Origin: Hyphomicrobiales bacterium
GTDB lineage: Bacteria > Pseudomonadota > Alphaproteobacteria > Rhizobiales > Rhizobiaceae
Direction of reading: 5' to 3'
DNA: 64,000 nucleotides
Assembly (NCBI GenBank): GCA_900470805.1
Contig: UCCA01000011.1
Span: 62,001-126,000 of the forward strand
Shown: positions 51,196-59,506 of the stretch, one piece after another
How the letters are laid out: every line of letters begins with the position of its first letter
Numbering within the stretch: position 1 is the first letter of the stretch
Notes under the pieces: model-generated
The model's database searches: none
What the model was told of the DNA's origin: nothing
The model's input: only the letters and a program-made list of their open reading frames with translations
Made by a program: the position numbers and the translations under genes

Positions 51196-51638
51196 ATTTT
51201 GATGCCTGCTCCTTTGGCGTTCGGCGACTCAGGGACCGGGGCTTTAAGCTGAGCGTGGGTCGCCGCGATGTCCTCGACGTTGCCCGGTTTTTTCCCTCCT
51301 GAGAGATGCGTGGCGACTTGCTAGTCAAACGCCAAATACCACCCTCGATACGAGCGACTACAAAACCACGATCCGCCGCGCGGTGACAAACGTCGAGGGC
51401 AGCATCGGCGGTGACCTTCGTAACTGCACTACCTCCCAAAGTGAAAAACTCATTTGACGATCCGTACCGCGACCGAGGGTCAATTTTTATGTTGATGCTC
51501 ACTTCCACGTGAGCGTGGCGCAGGTGGCGACCAAGGTGGTCCTCGGCATAACAAATCTCCTGGTGTCATTTAGAATCACGCCTGAGCGTGGCAATCGTGA
51601 TCGCGAGAAAGGATGGCAGGATCACGACGCCGGCTGCG

Positions 51639-51663
51639 GGAACCGCCTTGAAGTCTGCGAGTT
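51639..51663 (+). promoter_or_regulatory. EcfG-type general stress promoter (GGAAC-N16-AGTT)
   Basis: GGAAC at 51639-51643 and GTT at 51661-51663, 25 bp before the start of the small protein at 51688. Close to the alphaproteobacterial EcfG consensus GGAAC-N16/17-CGTT, with one deviation in the -10 part. Confidence 0.5.
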
Positions 51664-51687
51664 TTTCTTACAGAAGGAGAACCAACC

Positions 51688-51918
51688 ATGACAACGAACT
51701 CAATTCCCAGCTCTGCAAGAATCCCACCCAAGTCCCTTAACGAAGACACCCAAGGCGACGAGCTTCCCGAGACCAACATCGACGACCGCCGTGCGCCGCC
51801 CGTCAACATGGGCAACAGCAGGGAATCCGGCGAAGGCGTGACCGATGCCGATCCCAAGACAGGCAGGGCCGACTCGGAAGACCATATCCCGGCTCCCCAG
51901 ACAGCGAACAGGGAGTGA
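51688..51918 (+). CDS. Small acidic hydrophilic protein
   Basis: 76 residues, strongly hydrophilic, rich in Asp, Glu, Ser, Pro and Asn (NEDTQGDELPETNIDDRRAP). No hydrophobic core, probably disordered. AGAAGGAGAACCAACC gives a strong ribosome-binding site, and an EcfG-like promoter lies upstream. Such proteins are common under EcfG control in rhizobia; the function is unknown. The next small gene starts 6 bp after its stop. Confidence 0.62.
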   Translation: MTTNSIPSSARIPPKSLNEDTQGDELPETNIDDRRAPPVNMGNSRESGEGVTDADPKTGRADSEDHIPAPQTANRE

Positions 51919-51923
51919 CCTCG

Positions 51924-52094
51924 ATGGATGATCGTAAGGGCTACACGAACACGGACGAGCTGCAGGCCGACGATCAGCTATCGCCTGCGCCCTCGCCTGA
52001 CGACAAGGCAGCCCGCCCTACCCGAACGGACGACGCCAAATCCGACGGCGCTGATGATGACGAGCGCATTCGGAGACCTGCGACGTCTGAATGA
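51924..52094 (+). CDS. Very small acidic hydrophilic protein
   Basis: 56 residues, starting MDDRKGYTNTDELQADDQLS, nearly half charged residues, ending RRPATSE. AGGGAGTGACCTCG precedes the ATG. It follows the similar protein at 51688 after 5 bp, so the two probably share a transcript. No family recognised. Confidence 0.5.
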   Translation: MDDRKGYTNTDELQADDQLSPAPSPDDKAARPTRTDDAKSDGADDDERIRRPATSE

Positions 52095-52152
52095 TGGATA
52101 ACATGTACAAAAGCACCCATGACTTTGCCACGCCCAAACACGGTCGCACCTG

Positions 52153-52392
52153 ATGCCCGGAACGTTCACTTCTATCAGCATTTTCGCATACGACCTCAAC
52201 GAACGCGGCGATCCCATTCAGGCATGGAAAACTGTCGCCGAATCTGAAGCGGCCGCCATCGAAGAAGCGAAGGACGCAGCCACCCGTCACGCGGGAGTGC
52301 TCGTCGTCCGCCGGGATGGAAAGCCTTCGGTCGGGGAAGAAGGCGATCCGATGGTTGTATTCCGTCTTGGGAAAACGGGCGACTTCGACTAA
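52153..52392 (+). CDS. Small protein of unknown function
   Basis: 79 residues: GTFTSISIFAYDLNERGDPI, a helical AESEAAAIEEAKDAATRHAG, and VLVVRRDGKPSVGEEGDP. The beta-alpha-beta pattern recalls short proteins annotated as DUF-type in rhizobia. There is no strong ribosome-binding site. It follows the two small acidic genes by about 60 bp and belongs to the same stress-type group. Confidence 0.55.
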   Translation: MPGTFTSISIFAYDLNERGDPIQAWKTVAESEAAAIEEAKDAATRHAGVLVVRRDGKPSVGEEGDPMVVFRLGKTGDFD

Positions 52393-53002
52393 ACCCCAGC
52401 ATTATCGTCTTCTTCGACCTTGTCCTCTCCTGACCGCTGCAGCTTCTCACGGCCGAACATTGTGCCGTCAGGCACCACGCGGAGGTTGTTCCCTTCGCTC
52501 AAGCCGGGGGATTGCTCGTCGACCCCGCTGTGCGAGCTTTGACTTGGCCAAGCCGCGTTCGAGAGACATGAGGACTCCAGCGCGTAGCGGCGAAATTTCG
52601 TCTTCGTCGCCGTTGTGGTCTCGTATCAGGCGTCATCCTCCAAGATAGGCAGGGTTGCCGCGGCATCGGCCAATTCCATCTCACCGAGCGTGGCGGCCCC
52701 GTTGGCCCTAGACTCAGTTTGAGCGGCGGCCTTGTCGGCAGTTTATCCAGAAGCAACAACACGAACTGGGTCGACGCGATGGTGAGCGTGGAGGATCGTT
52801 ATTCCACGTCTACGCGGATGGGCGATGATCGGTGCCGGTGGTGCCGACCTAGGCTAGGACGTTGTCGGAGGCTCGGTTACAGCTTCAATGACACCGTTTC
52901 CGTCTGGTCAGCTATCGCGCGCAGGGCGTCTGCAATGGCAAGGTCGGGTTCGCTTCTGCCGCGCCCAGTCGGGAATGCGCGCTTGAATGGACCTTCGACG
53001 GA
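52389..53002. other. About 610 bp with decayed small minus-strand frames
   Basis: No intact gene. On the minus strand, one frame ends at 52389 and reads NNLRVVPDGTMFGREKLQRS, and another ends at 52626 and reads RANGAATLGEMELADAAATL. Both look like ends of small proteins of the kind found around them, but neither has a start and ribosome-binding site in frame. 52770-53000 shows no coding signal I can support. Confidence 0.35.
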
Positions 53003-53290
53003 TCACGTATCACCTCCCTGTGCCTCTACATGCTCCCTCAGGTCGTCGCGGCTGATGTATGTGTCCGTCGCCCCGGCTTCGTGCTCGGGGTGAGAGACTT
53101 CCAAGACGATTTCTTCCGGAAGCGACAGTGCCTGTTCCGCGCTCATCAGGCCCAATGGAATCCGCTCGCCGCCGGAGGTAACGGCGACCTCGACGATCGT
53201 GGCAATTTCCGGCTGCGCCACATCGCCAGTCTCCGCCTTGGAGTGAGGGGCACCGTTCGAACGGATCGCGTTTTCGGGTTGGATCGACAT
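53003..53290 (-). CDS. Small acidic protein
   Basis: 95 residues with a plausible folded core: IATIVEVAVTSGGERIPLGL, SLPEEIVLEVSHPEHEAG and DTYISRDDLREHVEA. AGGAGGAAAGTAG precedes the ATG at 53290, and an exact GGAAC-N16-CGTT promoter stands 27 bp further upstream, so EcfG control is likely. The function is unknown. Confidence 0.65.
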   Translation of the reverse strand: MSIQPENAIRSNGAPHSKAETGDVAQPEIATIVEVAVTSGGERIPLGLMSAEQALSLPEEIVLEVSHPEHEAGATDTYISRDDLREHVEAQGGDT

Positions 53291-53316
53291 CTACTTTCCT
53301 CCTGTTGAGGCAGAGA

Positions 53317-53341
53317 AACGCAGTTGGAATCCGGTGGTTCC
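53317..53341 (-). promoter_or_regulatory. EcfG-type promoter (GGAAC-N16-CGTT)
   Basis: On the minus strand GGAAC (53341-53337), 16 bases, then CGTT (53320-53317): an exact match to the general stress consensus, in the right place for the small gene at 53290. Confidence 0.65.
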
Positions 53342-53417
53342 AGATGTCTCGAAATCGGCGGACCGGGTGTCGCCGCCAGTTTCGTCGAACGAGGCTGGCG
53401 GCGCGATGAAAATGCGT

Positions 53418-53681
53418 CTAGGACGATTTATCCGCTGGTGTCTCGATACGACCGGGTCCTTCCCCGTCCTCGACAGTTCCCTCGGCAGGTGTTCCAAGTG
53501 CGGACGAGGCGCCGGTCCGTCCAGCAAGGCTCTCGGACACAGCTTCCTTGTCAGAACTGCCCGAGAGAGCCTTGCGAACGCCCTTCGCTGCTTCAACGCC
53601 GAGCTTCTCTCGTCGTAGTTCGGCCTCGTTGGAATCGGAGGCTCTGGCGTCGTCGGTTTCTGATTTAGGTTTAATGGTCAT
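53418..53681 (-). CDS. Small hydrophilic protein
   Basis: 87 residues, starting MTIKPKSETDDARASDSNEA at the ATG at 53681 (AAAGGA 7 bp before). Alternating charged residues and Gly/Ser/Ala, helical segment AELRREKLGVEAAKGVRKAL, acidic tail. No hydrophobic core. Likely a stress-induced disordered protein like its neighbours. Function unknown. Confidence 0.6.
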   Translation of the reverse strand: MTIKPKSETDDARASDSNEAELRREKLGVEAAKGVRKALSGSSDKEAVSESLAGRTGASSALGTPAEGTVEDGEGPGRIETPADKSS

Positions 53682-53797
53682 AAGCACATCCTTTTGTTGT
53701 TGTCACATACGGACGCTTCAGATTGGCCTAGTCGAGCAAGCCAAACGTCGTGATCCGCTGGTGACGAACGACCACGACTGTTCGTCTGACATCATTG

Positions 53798-54022
53798 TCA
53801 GTTCGACTGCCCCTCGATGCGATTTGGAGAATTCACCGACGGTGCCGCTGCATCCCTGTCGATGCTCTCGCCCCAGTATTCCGCGAGGCTCCATGCGACT
53901 GCGGACAGTATCAACGCGCAGACCAAGATCACCAGAACCGGTTTTCCGCGACGCCCTTGGCGCGCTTCGGCTGCCGTTTCGGTAACGGTAGGTCCATCGG
54001 GCCCGCTGCCAGGGTCGGTCAT
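53798..54022 (-). CDS. Small single-span membrane protein
   Basis: 74 residues. The N-terminal 28 are hydrophilic, followed by one membrane helix (GKPVLVILVCALILSAVAWS) and a short acidic periplasmic-type tail. Its ATG overlaps the stop of the preceding small gene (TGATG), so the two are translationally coupled. Function unknown. Confidence 0.62.
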   Translation of the reverse strand: MTDPGSGPDGPTVTETAAEARQGRRGKPVLVILVCALILSAVAWSLAEYWGESIDRDAAAPSVNSPNRIEGQSN

Positions 54023-54237
54023 CACATATCACCGCGCGCGGCGTCCGCGCGGTTGGCGTCAATATCGTCATTCAAGTCGAAACCCTTGACCGTCTTCTCA
54101 CCGGGCGGGTCTCGATTAACCGTCGCATCCTCCGACCCTGCGATCACCGTCGGTGTTGCGCTATGAACGCCGGAGGCCTTCCGGACAGCTTGCGGCGGCG
54201 CGAATTGGCCCTTTGCATCGTCTTCAGGATTTGCCAT
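54022..54237 (-). CDS. Small acidic hydrophilic protein
   Basis: 71 residues, starting MANPEDDAKGQFAPPQAVRK behind GGAGAACTCAG and ending DANRADAARGDM. No hydrophobic stretch. First gene of a two-gene unit with the membrane protein at 53798. A GGAAC-N16-GGTT sequence 25 bp upstream suggests EcfG control. Confidence 0.62.
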   Translation of the reverse strand: MANPEDDAKGQFAPPQAVRKASGVHSATPTVIAGSEDATVNRDPPGEKTVKGFDLNDDIDANRADAARGDM

Positions 54238-54262
54238 CTGAGTTCTCCGTTGATGCTAGGCA

Positions 54263-54287
54263 AACCTCCATCGCAGGCCGATGTTCC
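54263..54287 (-). promoter_or_regulatory. EcfG-like promoter (GGAAC-N16-GGTT)
   Basis: Minus strand GGAAC (54287-54283), 16 bases, GGTT (54266-54263), ahead of the two-gene unit starting at 54237. One base off the consensus. Confidence 0.45.
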
Positions 54288-54354
54288 ATCCGGTCAAGAC
54301 CCGCTCGCCGCCTGCTCCCCGCTGAATTTCCTTCACAACGTCGCCATATTTGAA

Positions 54355-55356
54355 TCAGGCGGACAGTCGGTCTTCCTTCATCCGCAGTCTCACGACCAGT
54401 CCGGTCGCCGCCCATTCGTAGGAAATTGAGCCGCCGAGGTGGCCGCCGACGGTTCTTTGGACCAGCTTGCTTCCAAAGCCTTGCGAAAACTGCGGCGCCT
54501 CCGCAACGGGACCTCCGTGTTCTGTCCAAATGATTTCGACGACGCCGTCTTCAATCTCGCCGGAGACGTCGAGTAGACCTTGCTCGACGGACAGCGCTCC
54601 GTATTTCAGCGAGTTCGTCGCGAGTTCGTGAATGACGAGGGCGAGGCTCGTTGCCGACTTTTCCCCTAGGCCCATGCGCGGAACGGCCACGCGAATCCGC
54701 CCGGCGAAAGCGACTTCGTCGTCATAGGGAGCCAGCAGCACCGTGAACAGGTCGCCCAGAAGGGCCGCGTTGCCCTGACCGTCCGGCAGCGGGCGGACCA
54801 GGTCGTGCGCCCGGCCCAGCGCACTTAGACGCTCCGTCAACTGGCTGACCATGGCTTCCTTGGTTTCCGTGCCCCTGGCCGTTATTGCCGTCAGGCCAGA
54901 CGCGAGCGCAAGAAGGTTCTTCACGCGATGGCTCATCTCGCCAGCAAGGAGCTCGTGCCCCTCCTCCGCTTGTTTCCGGCCGGTCACATCGAGGAAAATC
55001 CCCGTCATCTTCTTGGTATTGGCATCTCCGGCGTTCCCCTGACCTCGCGCTGAAACCCAGCGCACTGTCTCATCGATGGTTATGATACGGAAATCGATCT
55101 CGAACGGACCGTCGATTGCTCGTGTTGCGGTGAACGCCGTGCGAACCCTTTCGCGGTCGGCGGGATGGATCTTCGCCGAGAGATCCTCGAAGGTCAGGTC
55201 TCCGTCGTCTATCACCTGCCAAAGATCGCAAGCCTTCTCGTCCATCACGAAGGTGTCGTCGTCGATGATCCACATCCACAACGCCACCCCCGCCGACTTC
55301 ATCGCGTTTCGGAATTCGTCGGCCGTCCATTCAGGCAGGGGCGTTCTACGTCTCAT
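54355..55356 (-). CDS. PAS-containing HWE-family histidine kinase
   Basis: 333 residues from the ATG at 55356 (GAAGGGTCCGCG before it). One PAS domain (about 20-128; MTGIFLDVTGRKQAEE at its end). The H-box is GEMSHRVKNLLALASGLTA (H143), the N-box VIHELATNSLKYGALS, and IIWTEHGGP carries the HWE signature. GFGSKLVQRTVGGHLGG closes the ATPase domain. It appears fully equipped as a cytoplasmic kinase, probably feeding the general stress or a related pathway. No response regulator is directly adjacent; the nearest is at 56368. Confidence 0.92.
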   Translation of the reverse strand: MRRRTPLPEWTADEFRNAMKSAGVALWMWIIDDDTFVMDEKACDLWQVIDDGDLTFEDLSAKIHPADRERVRTAFTATRAIDGPFEIDFRIITIDETVRWVSARGQGNAGDANTKKMTGIFLDVTGRKQAEEGHELLAGEMSHRVKNLLALASGLTAITARGTETKEAMVSQLTERLSALGRAHDLVRPLPDGQGNAALLGDLFTVLLAPYDDEVAFAGRIRVAVPRMGLGEKSATSLALVIHELATNSLKYGALSVEQGLLDVSGEIEDGVVEIIWTEHGGPVAEAPQFSQGFGSKLVQRTVGGHLGGSISYEWAATGLVVRLRMKEDRLSA

Positions 55357-55458
55357 CGCGGACCCTTCAAGTCTTTGCTGTTGAAATAACGTGTACGCGC
55401 TAGGTGGATGCCGGACAAACGGAAACCGCTCCACTCCATCACGCAACTTCGGCTGTCG

Positions 55459-55483
55459 GGAACACCAAGGTCAAAGCGGCGTT
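55459..55483 (+). promoter_or_regulatory. EcfG-type promoter (GGAAC-N16-CGTT)
   Basis: GGAAC (55459-55463), 16 bases, CGTT (55480-55483): exact consensus, 22 bp before the start of the small membrane protein at 55506. Confidence 0.67.
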
Positions 55484-55505
55484 TGTATGCCGAAGGAGAA
55501 CAAAA

Positions 55506-55670
55506 ATGTCCCGTTACCTTGATGCACGTCGTCCTGAGGTTTCGACCGATACCCCTGATATCGCCACGACGATTCGAACCAACCCGCGCGTCAAAGCTAT
55601 CCTCTGGTCCACCGGCGCCGCGATGTTAGGCCTCGTGGTGATTGCGCTGATTGTCTCCAATGTCTTTTGA
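55506..55670 (+). CDS. Small single-span membrane protein, stress-type
   Basis: 54 residues: hydrophilic start MSRYLDARRPEVSTDTPDIA, then a C-terminal membrane helix (STGAAMLGLVVIALIVSNVF). GAAGGAGAACAAAA is a strong ribosome-binding site. It is driven by an exact EcfG-type promoter. It overlaps the next small gene by 11 bp. Function unknown. Confidence 0.67.
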   Translation: MSRYLDARRPEVSTDTPDIATTIRTNPRVKAILWSTGAAMLGLVVIALIVSNVF

Positions 55671-55884
55671 GACGCGCTCTCGATCCCGAGGTCAGGCATC
55701 CGACGCGCGGTATGAAGCCCGGCTTGACCGCGACGGGACGTGGATGGTGGCAGACTCGTTCACGGATCTTCCCGCAGCATCGAACGGCCGTGATCTGGTC
55801 ATGCTGCGGAAAGACGATGCCAAGGAGATGGCCGCCGATTTGAACCGTTGCGAGACGGAGGGTTCCGAGAGCCCTCTCCTCTGA
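55660..55884 (+). CDS. Small hydrophilic protein
   Basis: 74 residues from an ATG inside the end of the preceding gene. ARYEARLDRDGTWMVADSFT and LVMLRKDDAKEMAADLNRCE suggest a small alpha+beta fold. No ribosome-binding site of its own is needed if coupled. Probably co-expressed with the membrane protein at 55506 under EcfG. Function unknown. Confidence 0.55.
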   Translation: MSFETRSRSRGQASDARYEARLDRDGTWMVADSFTDLPAASNGRDLVMLRKDDAKEMAADLNRCETEGSESPLL

Positions 55885-56367
55885 TCCTAGGCAGAGATTC
55901 TTCCGCACGGCAAGCGGCGGAGCCGTCGATTATGACGTTCGCTCCAAGCATCGAAATCGGGAGATTTCTGCAGTGGATTGAAGGATTCGCAAAGCGCGGC
56001 TTCAATCGACGCCGTCATACTTGTCGTTGAACAGCCCGCCAACTGACCGTCGGACGGTCGAGCGTGTGTATAAAACTGCATGAGCATTGGTGAGCCTCCA
56101 AGGTCTGCTCACGAAACGCGCAGGCGTCCGACTTGGTTCAATGCTGAAGGCCGGCTGCGTATATCAACGGCACTGTTCTCGAGCTTGCGCGTGAGCTTCA
56201 GTCGACGTTTATTAGCAATTATTCATGCATCTGGACTCTGGGGTACCGTGACAAAGTTGCATCTTTCGATCATCTCGATTGCTGCGCTCGTGGAGCATCT
56301 GCTCGAGATGGCGAAGGACGCGACTGCCCGCCGCCCAAAAGACGTCGACCGCGCGCGGCTCAACCGC
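55885..56367. other. About 480 bp without a supported gene
   Basis: Short frames exist on both strands (for example a minus-strand MTASIEAALCESFNPLQKSP) but lack ribosome-binding sites and family features. The stretch near 56150-56240 is more AT-rich. Downstream of the response regulator stop I see no clear terminator. Confidence 0.35.
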
Positions 56368-56790
56368 TCAGTAGCGGGGTGGCGGCAATGCGTCCGCTGC
56401 GAGCACCAGGCTCGCTGGTGGCAAGCCGCTGTCGTCGCCCCCAACCAAGTCAGAAAGATACGCAATAGCGTTTGCCATCCCGTTCATCGTGTAGGGCTTT
56501 TCGATAGCGCCAATTGCGCCTGCGAAGTCAGCGGGTAGCTTCTTGATGTTGCCGCTGACAAAGACGTATGGAATTCCTTGCTCGGCGAGTTGACGTCCAA
56601 GATCGATGCCGGTTGGTCCGTCCTGCAGATGAATATCGACGAATGCGAACTCTGGCGGCCCTACGCGCACCAGCTCAAGCGCTTGCTCTTTTGTCGCCGC
56701 GATACCAACGACCGCGTGGCCTGCTGCGTGAATTTCGTGCTCGAGCTCCATGGCGAGGAGCATCTCGTCCTCGACGATCATGACTTTCAA
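56368..56790 (-). CDS. Single-domain response regulator
   Basis: 140 residues: a lone receiver domain. Acidic pocket EDE (residues 7-9), phospho-acceptor D52 in [14 protein letters not shown], Thr/Ser switch in YVFVSGN, and K98 in AIEKPY. No output domain follows, so it must act by protein contact or as a phosphate sink, as with Sma0114/SdrG-like receivers in alphaproteobacteria. Its ATG overlaps the LOV kinase stop (ATGA), so the two are co-translated. Confidence 0.92.
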   Translation of the reverse strand: MKVMIVEDEMLLAMELEHEIHAAGHAVVGIAATKEQALELVRVGPPEFAFVDIHLQDGPTGIDLGRQLAEQGIPYVFVSGNIKKLPADFAGAIGAIEKPYTMNGMANAIAYLSDLVGGDDSGLPPASLVLAADALPPPRY

Positions 56791-57914
56791 TAGGGTATAT
56801 CCTTTTCGTGTTCGATAAGAAGCGTGACCTCCACAATGGTCCGTTCCCCTTCGGTGCGCCGTTCAATTCTGGCCGCTAGCTGCCGCGCTGATGCTTCGAG
56901 CAGCATGCGGCCCACCTCGGCGCTGGTCTCGTCTGGTTCGACGGGCTGCGAGGTGTCCTCCACTCTGATGAGAAAGTGACCATTAAGCCGCTTCACGACG
57001 ACATGTATCTCTCCCCCACATTCACCCAGGCCTCGGAGCACGGCATCCCCGACGAGTTCGTTGACGATTAGCGAAAGCGGTGACGCCTTCACCGCAGGCA
57101 CATATACCGGGGATAGATCGAGTGTGAGAACGACGTCGTCACGCCTGAGCGCCCCAACCAGATCGGTCGCCAGTTCTCGAGCGAATTCCGCAATGTCGAA
57201 GCGGGCGACGTCATCCGTGGTGAAAAGCTTTCGCTGCACGGTACTGATCGCTTCGATCCGGTTGAGTACCGACATCAAAGCCTGGCGCTGCCCGGCGTCC
57301 CGGGTAAGCCTTGCTTGCATCTTGACGATCGACGCCATCGTCAGGAGGTTGTTCTTGACGCGATGATCGACTTCGTGGACGAGCAGCGATCGTGCAGCAA
57401 GGGATGCCTGCAAGTCGCTGGTTCGCTTCGCGACAGCTTCCTCGGCCTTGTGCCGGGCGGCGGCGAGCTCGGCCTCCTTGCTTTTCACATTGCTAAAGTC
57501 GAGCTGCGACGAGAAGAAATAGACGATGCGACCGTCGTCGTCTCTGACCGGGCTTATGAAAAGCGCGTTCCAGAACGTATTGCCATCCTTTCGGTAGTTG
57601 AGAATGTCGACGGCGACGTCACGGCCATCCGCGACTGCTTCGCGGATCCGTGCGACGGTATCAGGGTCGGTCTCGGGTCCCTGCATCAGTCGGCAGTTGA
57701 ATCCGATCAGCTCCTCGTTCGAGTACCCCGTAAGGCGTTCAAAAGCCTCATTGCAAAAGATGATAGGATTGTCTTGCTGATTGGGATCGGTAACGATCAT
57801 CGGCATCCGCGTTGCCTTAAAGGCGGCGGCAAAGGGATCTTCACGCACATGCGACGCCACGAGTTTGTCTCCGGCAAGACGCGCATCTGTCTGTTTTTGA
57901 AAACCCTCGGTCAT
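56787..57914 (-). CDS. LOV-domain HisKA_2-type sensor kinase with degenerate ATPase domain
   Basis: 375 residues from the ATG at 57914. The LOV domain spans about residues 25-140 and has the photoactive cysteine in [17 protein letters not shown] (C74), so blue-light sensing through FMN is expected. The dimerisation/phosphoacceptor region has [20 protein letters not shown] (H184). The ATP-binding part is unusual: the N-box is [12 protein letters not shown] (not NELVTNALKH), the DxGxG box reads VEDTSQPVE, and the GLGL box reads EVGRMLL. Catalytic ability is doubtful. Directly coupled to a single-domain receiver. Confidence 0.9.
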   Translation of the reverse strand: MTEGFQKQTDARLAGDKLVASHVREDPFAAAFKATRMPMIVTDPNQQDNPIIFCNEAFERLTGYSNEELIGFNCRLMQGPETDPDTVARIREAVADGRDVAVDILNYRKDGNTFWNALFISPVRDDDGRIVYFFSSQLDFSNVKSKEAELAAARHKAEEAVAKRTSDLQASLAARSLLVHEVDHRVKNNLLTMASIVKMQARLTRDAGQRQALMSVLNRIEAISTVQRKLFTTDDVARFDIAEFARELATDLVGALRRDDVVLTLDLSPVYVPAVKASPLSLIVNELVGDAVLRGLGECGGEIHVVVKRLNGHFLIRVEDTSQPVEPDETSAEVGRMLLEASARQLAARIERRTEGERTIVEVTLLIEHEKDIPY

Positions 57915-58701
57915 CGCCGGCCCCCGTTTGTCGGGTGGAAATGGTCGAAAGATCGGTTTAGTTCCGAAACTCTTTTCTGGTGCCGTCGCAACGTGTTGGA
58001 GGCAATGAAACCTGGCTGAAAACGTTCGCAACGGCCGCAAGCGCTCCTGGGCAACGACATGTCCAAGCAGCCGTTTTCACTCGACGGACGAGTCAAGGCC
58101 CGAGCTAAGGTAGGTCGATCCTTCCAACTCGCCTGCCCGCGCAAGCTCACGTGTCGTCAACCACCGAGCCCGCAGCAGTGCTTCAGATTCGGCCCCGGAG
58201 CCGATCGTAGATCGCCAATGTCGTCGGCAGTCCTGTCCTGGTGACGGCGCCGTTCGAAATGCCGCGGCTGTGAGCTCAAACGCGGTAATGGGCGAACCAA
58301 ATAAGCGTCACCATCGCCTCGACCTAGCGCGCCGCATGCTTTGCCCCAGCCTTCGCGCCGACGCGGCGTCGGAACCTGCGGGCGAAGGGCGTGGATCTGC
58401 TTGTGCAGCGCACCAATCTCATCCTTGGCGTTCATTTCCGGTTGCTTGGCACGAGAAGGCCCGGTTCCCTGTCACAAACCGCAGCACTGAGAGCACCGCC
58501 AACCGGTTCGCTTTGGGTCGCAAGCTTTCCGTTTTGTTTTCTGGAGGGGGCATTGCGATCTCCTAGAACGAGGGCTGGATAAGTGGGCAAGCCTCTACGC
58601 CCTCAAGCAACACTGCGGAATGGCGCTCGCGTTCATCGGAGAAACGCATCCCGGATTCAGCGGCCGAACCATGCGCCAAAACGTCCTTCACGATCCGATC
58701 C
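57915..58701. other. Gene-poor stretch, about 790 bp
   Basis: Upstream of the LOV kinase and downstream of the XRE gene. A minus-strand GGAAC followed after 16 bases by CCAT (about 57970) is a poor EcfG match before the kinase. Several overlapping GC-rich frames occur but none looks like a gene. Confidence 0.35.
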
Positions 58702-59142
58702 CTACTTCGGACCGTCCACTAGATTAGCAGCGATGGTCGCAATCGCTCGTTGGACTGGCATCGACGACTGGCACAGACGCTCGACGATTTCCAAGCCAAT
58801 CTTCGTCCCTAGAAAAGCGTGCATTTGAGGCGTCAGCGGATCAGGCGACGGTTCGGGCGCCCCGATGAGATCAATGGGGAGACCTTCGAAAAAGTACGAC
58901 GAGGAAACGTTGAGGAAATGCATCATGGCGAACATGGTTGACGCACTGACGCGGTTCGTCCCTCGCTCATACTTTTGAACCTGCTGGAATGTGACGCCGA
59001 TGGCGTTACCCAGTTGGGTCTGAGAAAACCGTTTCGCCTTTCTTGCGAAAGCGATTCTCTGTCCGACATGTACGTCAACCGGGTGTGGATTCCCGTCGTG
59101 TACCGAGCCGCCATGAATAAATTGCGTTGTTTGTTTTTCCAA
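58702..59142 (-). CDS. XRE family transcriptional regulator
   Basis: About 146 residues. A Cro/CI-type HTH lies at about residues 22-78: VGQRIAFARKAKRFSQTQLG, GVTFQQVQKYERGTNRVSAS, FFEGLP. The C-terminal part (GLEIVERLCQSSMPVQRAIA) is helical. This resembles rhizobial single-HTH regulators. The TTG at 59142 is preferred since ACGGAGG lies six bases before it; a GTG at 59163 precedes that site. Targets unknown. Confidence 0.82.
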   Translation of the reverse strand: MEKQTTQFIHGGSVHDGNPHPVDVHVGQRIAFARKAKRFSQTQLGNAIGVTFQQVQKYERGTNRVSASTMFAMMHFLNVSSSYFFEGLPIDLIGAPEPSPDPLTPQMHAFLGTKIGLEIVERLCQSSMPVQRAIATIAANLVDGPK

Positions 59143-59200
59143 GATCGCCTCCGTAAAAAACACAGATAGTGCGCTTCGAATATGTTCAAGAATTGTCTAT

Positions 59201-59225
59201 GGAACGTCCTCGCGAGAATAGGGTT
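59201..59225 (+). promoter_or_regulatory. EcfG-like promoter (GGAAC-N16-GGTT)
   Basis: GGAAC (59201-59205), 16 bases, GGTT (59222-59225). No protein gene starts close by; a T-run hairpin ends 70 bp later, which suggests a short transcript. Confidence 0.42.
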
Positions 59226-59230
59226 AGGGG

Positions 59231-59296
59231 GATGTTGGGCTACAAAGCCGTGCGTGACTCTAGTCGCCCTAGCCCGCTTGCGCGGGGCTTTTTTGT
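59231..59296 (+). ncRNA. Candidate small RNA ending in a T-run hairpin
   Basis: Following the EcfG-like promoter there are about 65 bases with small hairpin potential (GGGCTACAAAGCC), ending in AGCCCGC-TTG-CGCGGGGCT then TTTTTTG (59271-59295), a good rho-independent terminator with one bulge. No reading frame is present. Predicted from promoter and terminator only. Confidence 0.33.
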
Positions 59297-59430
59297 TGCC
59301 CTGGGGCGACGAAACTGTACGGGGAGCAGACTTTACGTTCTTGCCGCAGGAGACATCCACGACCGATAGCGTCATCCGTGGCTTAGTACGGAGCAATCTT
59401 CACCGGGCCTACCCCGGTACTGCGCGGTTT

Positions 59431-59468
59431 TAGCGTTTGGGGGTGATCTTCGGTCACCTTTGGCGCTA
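59431..59468 (+). promoter_or_regulatory. Stem-loop in the ClC upstream region
   Basis: TAGCG...CGCTA outer arms and GGTGA...TCACC inner arms around TCTTCGG, ending 38 bp before the ClC start. It may be a leader hairpin of the channel mRNA or an operator. Confidence 0.4.
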
Positions 59469-59506
59469 GAAGGTTTTCATAACCTGCGTCATGTATCGAG
59501 TCCGCC

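Larger units (their letters stand above)
51029..51687. other. Intergenic stretch with promoter elements and a small gene fragment
   Basis: About 660 bp with no full gene. It holds the ATTATGCAAGTAAC site (51182), a minus-strand fragment (51332-51508) that begins MEVSINIKIDPRSRYGSSNE and reads protein-like up to ARIEGGIW before losing character, and an EcfG-type promoter (51639). The fragment looks like the first 59 codons of a short rhizobial protein of unknown function. Confidence 0.4.

Noticed and set aside
51029..51508. N-terminal extension of the FabF-like protein to 51508
   Set aside because: The family start MDRIVVTGMG at 51028 has its own ribosome-binding site; the upstream part is basic, unrelated sequence plus a separate small-gene fragment.
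53291..53596. Minus-strand frame of 101 codons overlapping the small protein at 53418
   Set aside because: Arg/Pro-rich composition typical of an out-of-frame shadow, and it covers the EcfG promoter of the gene at 53290.
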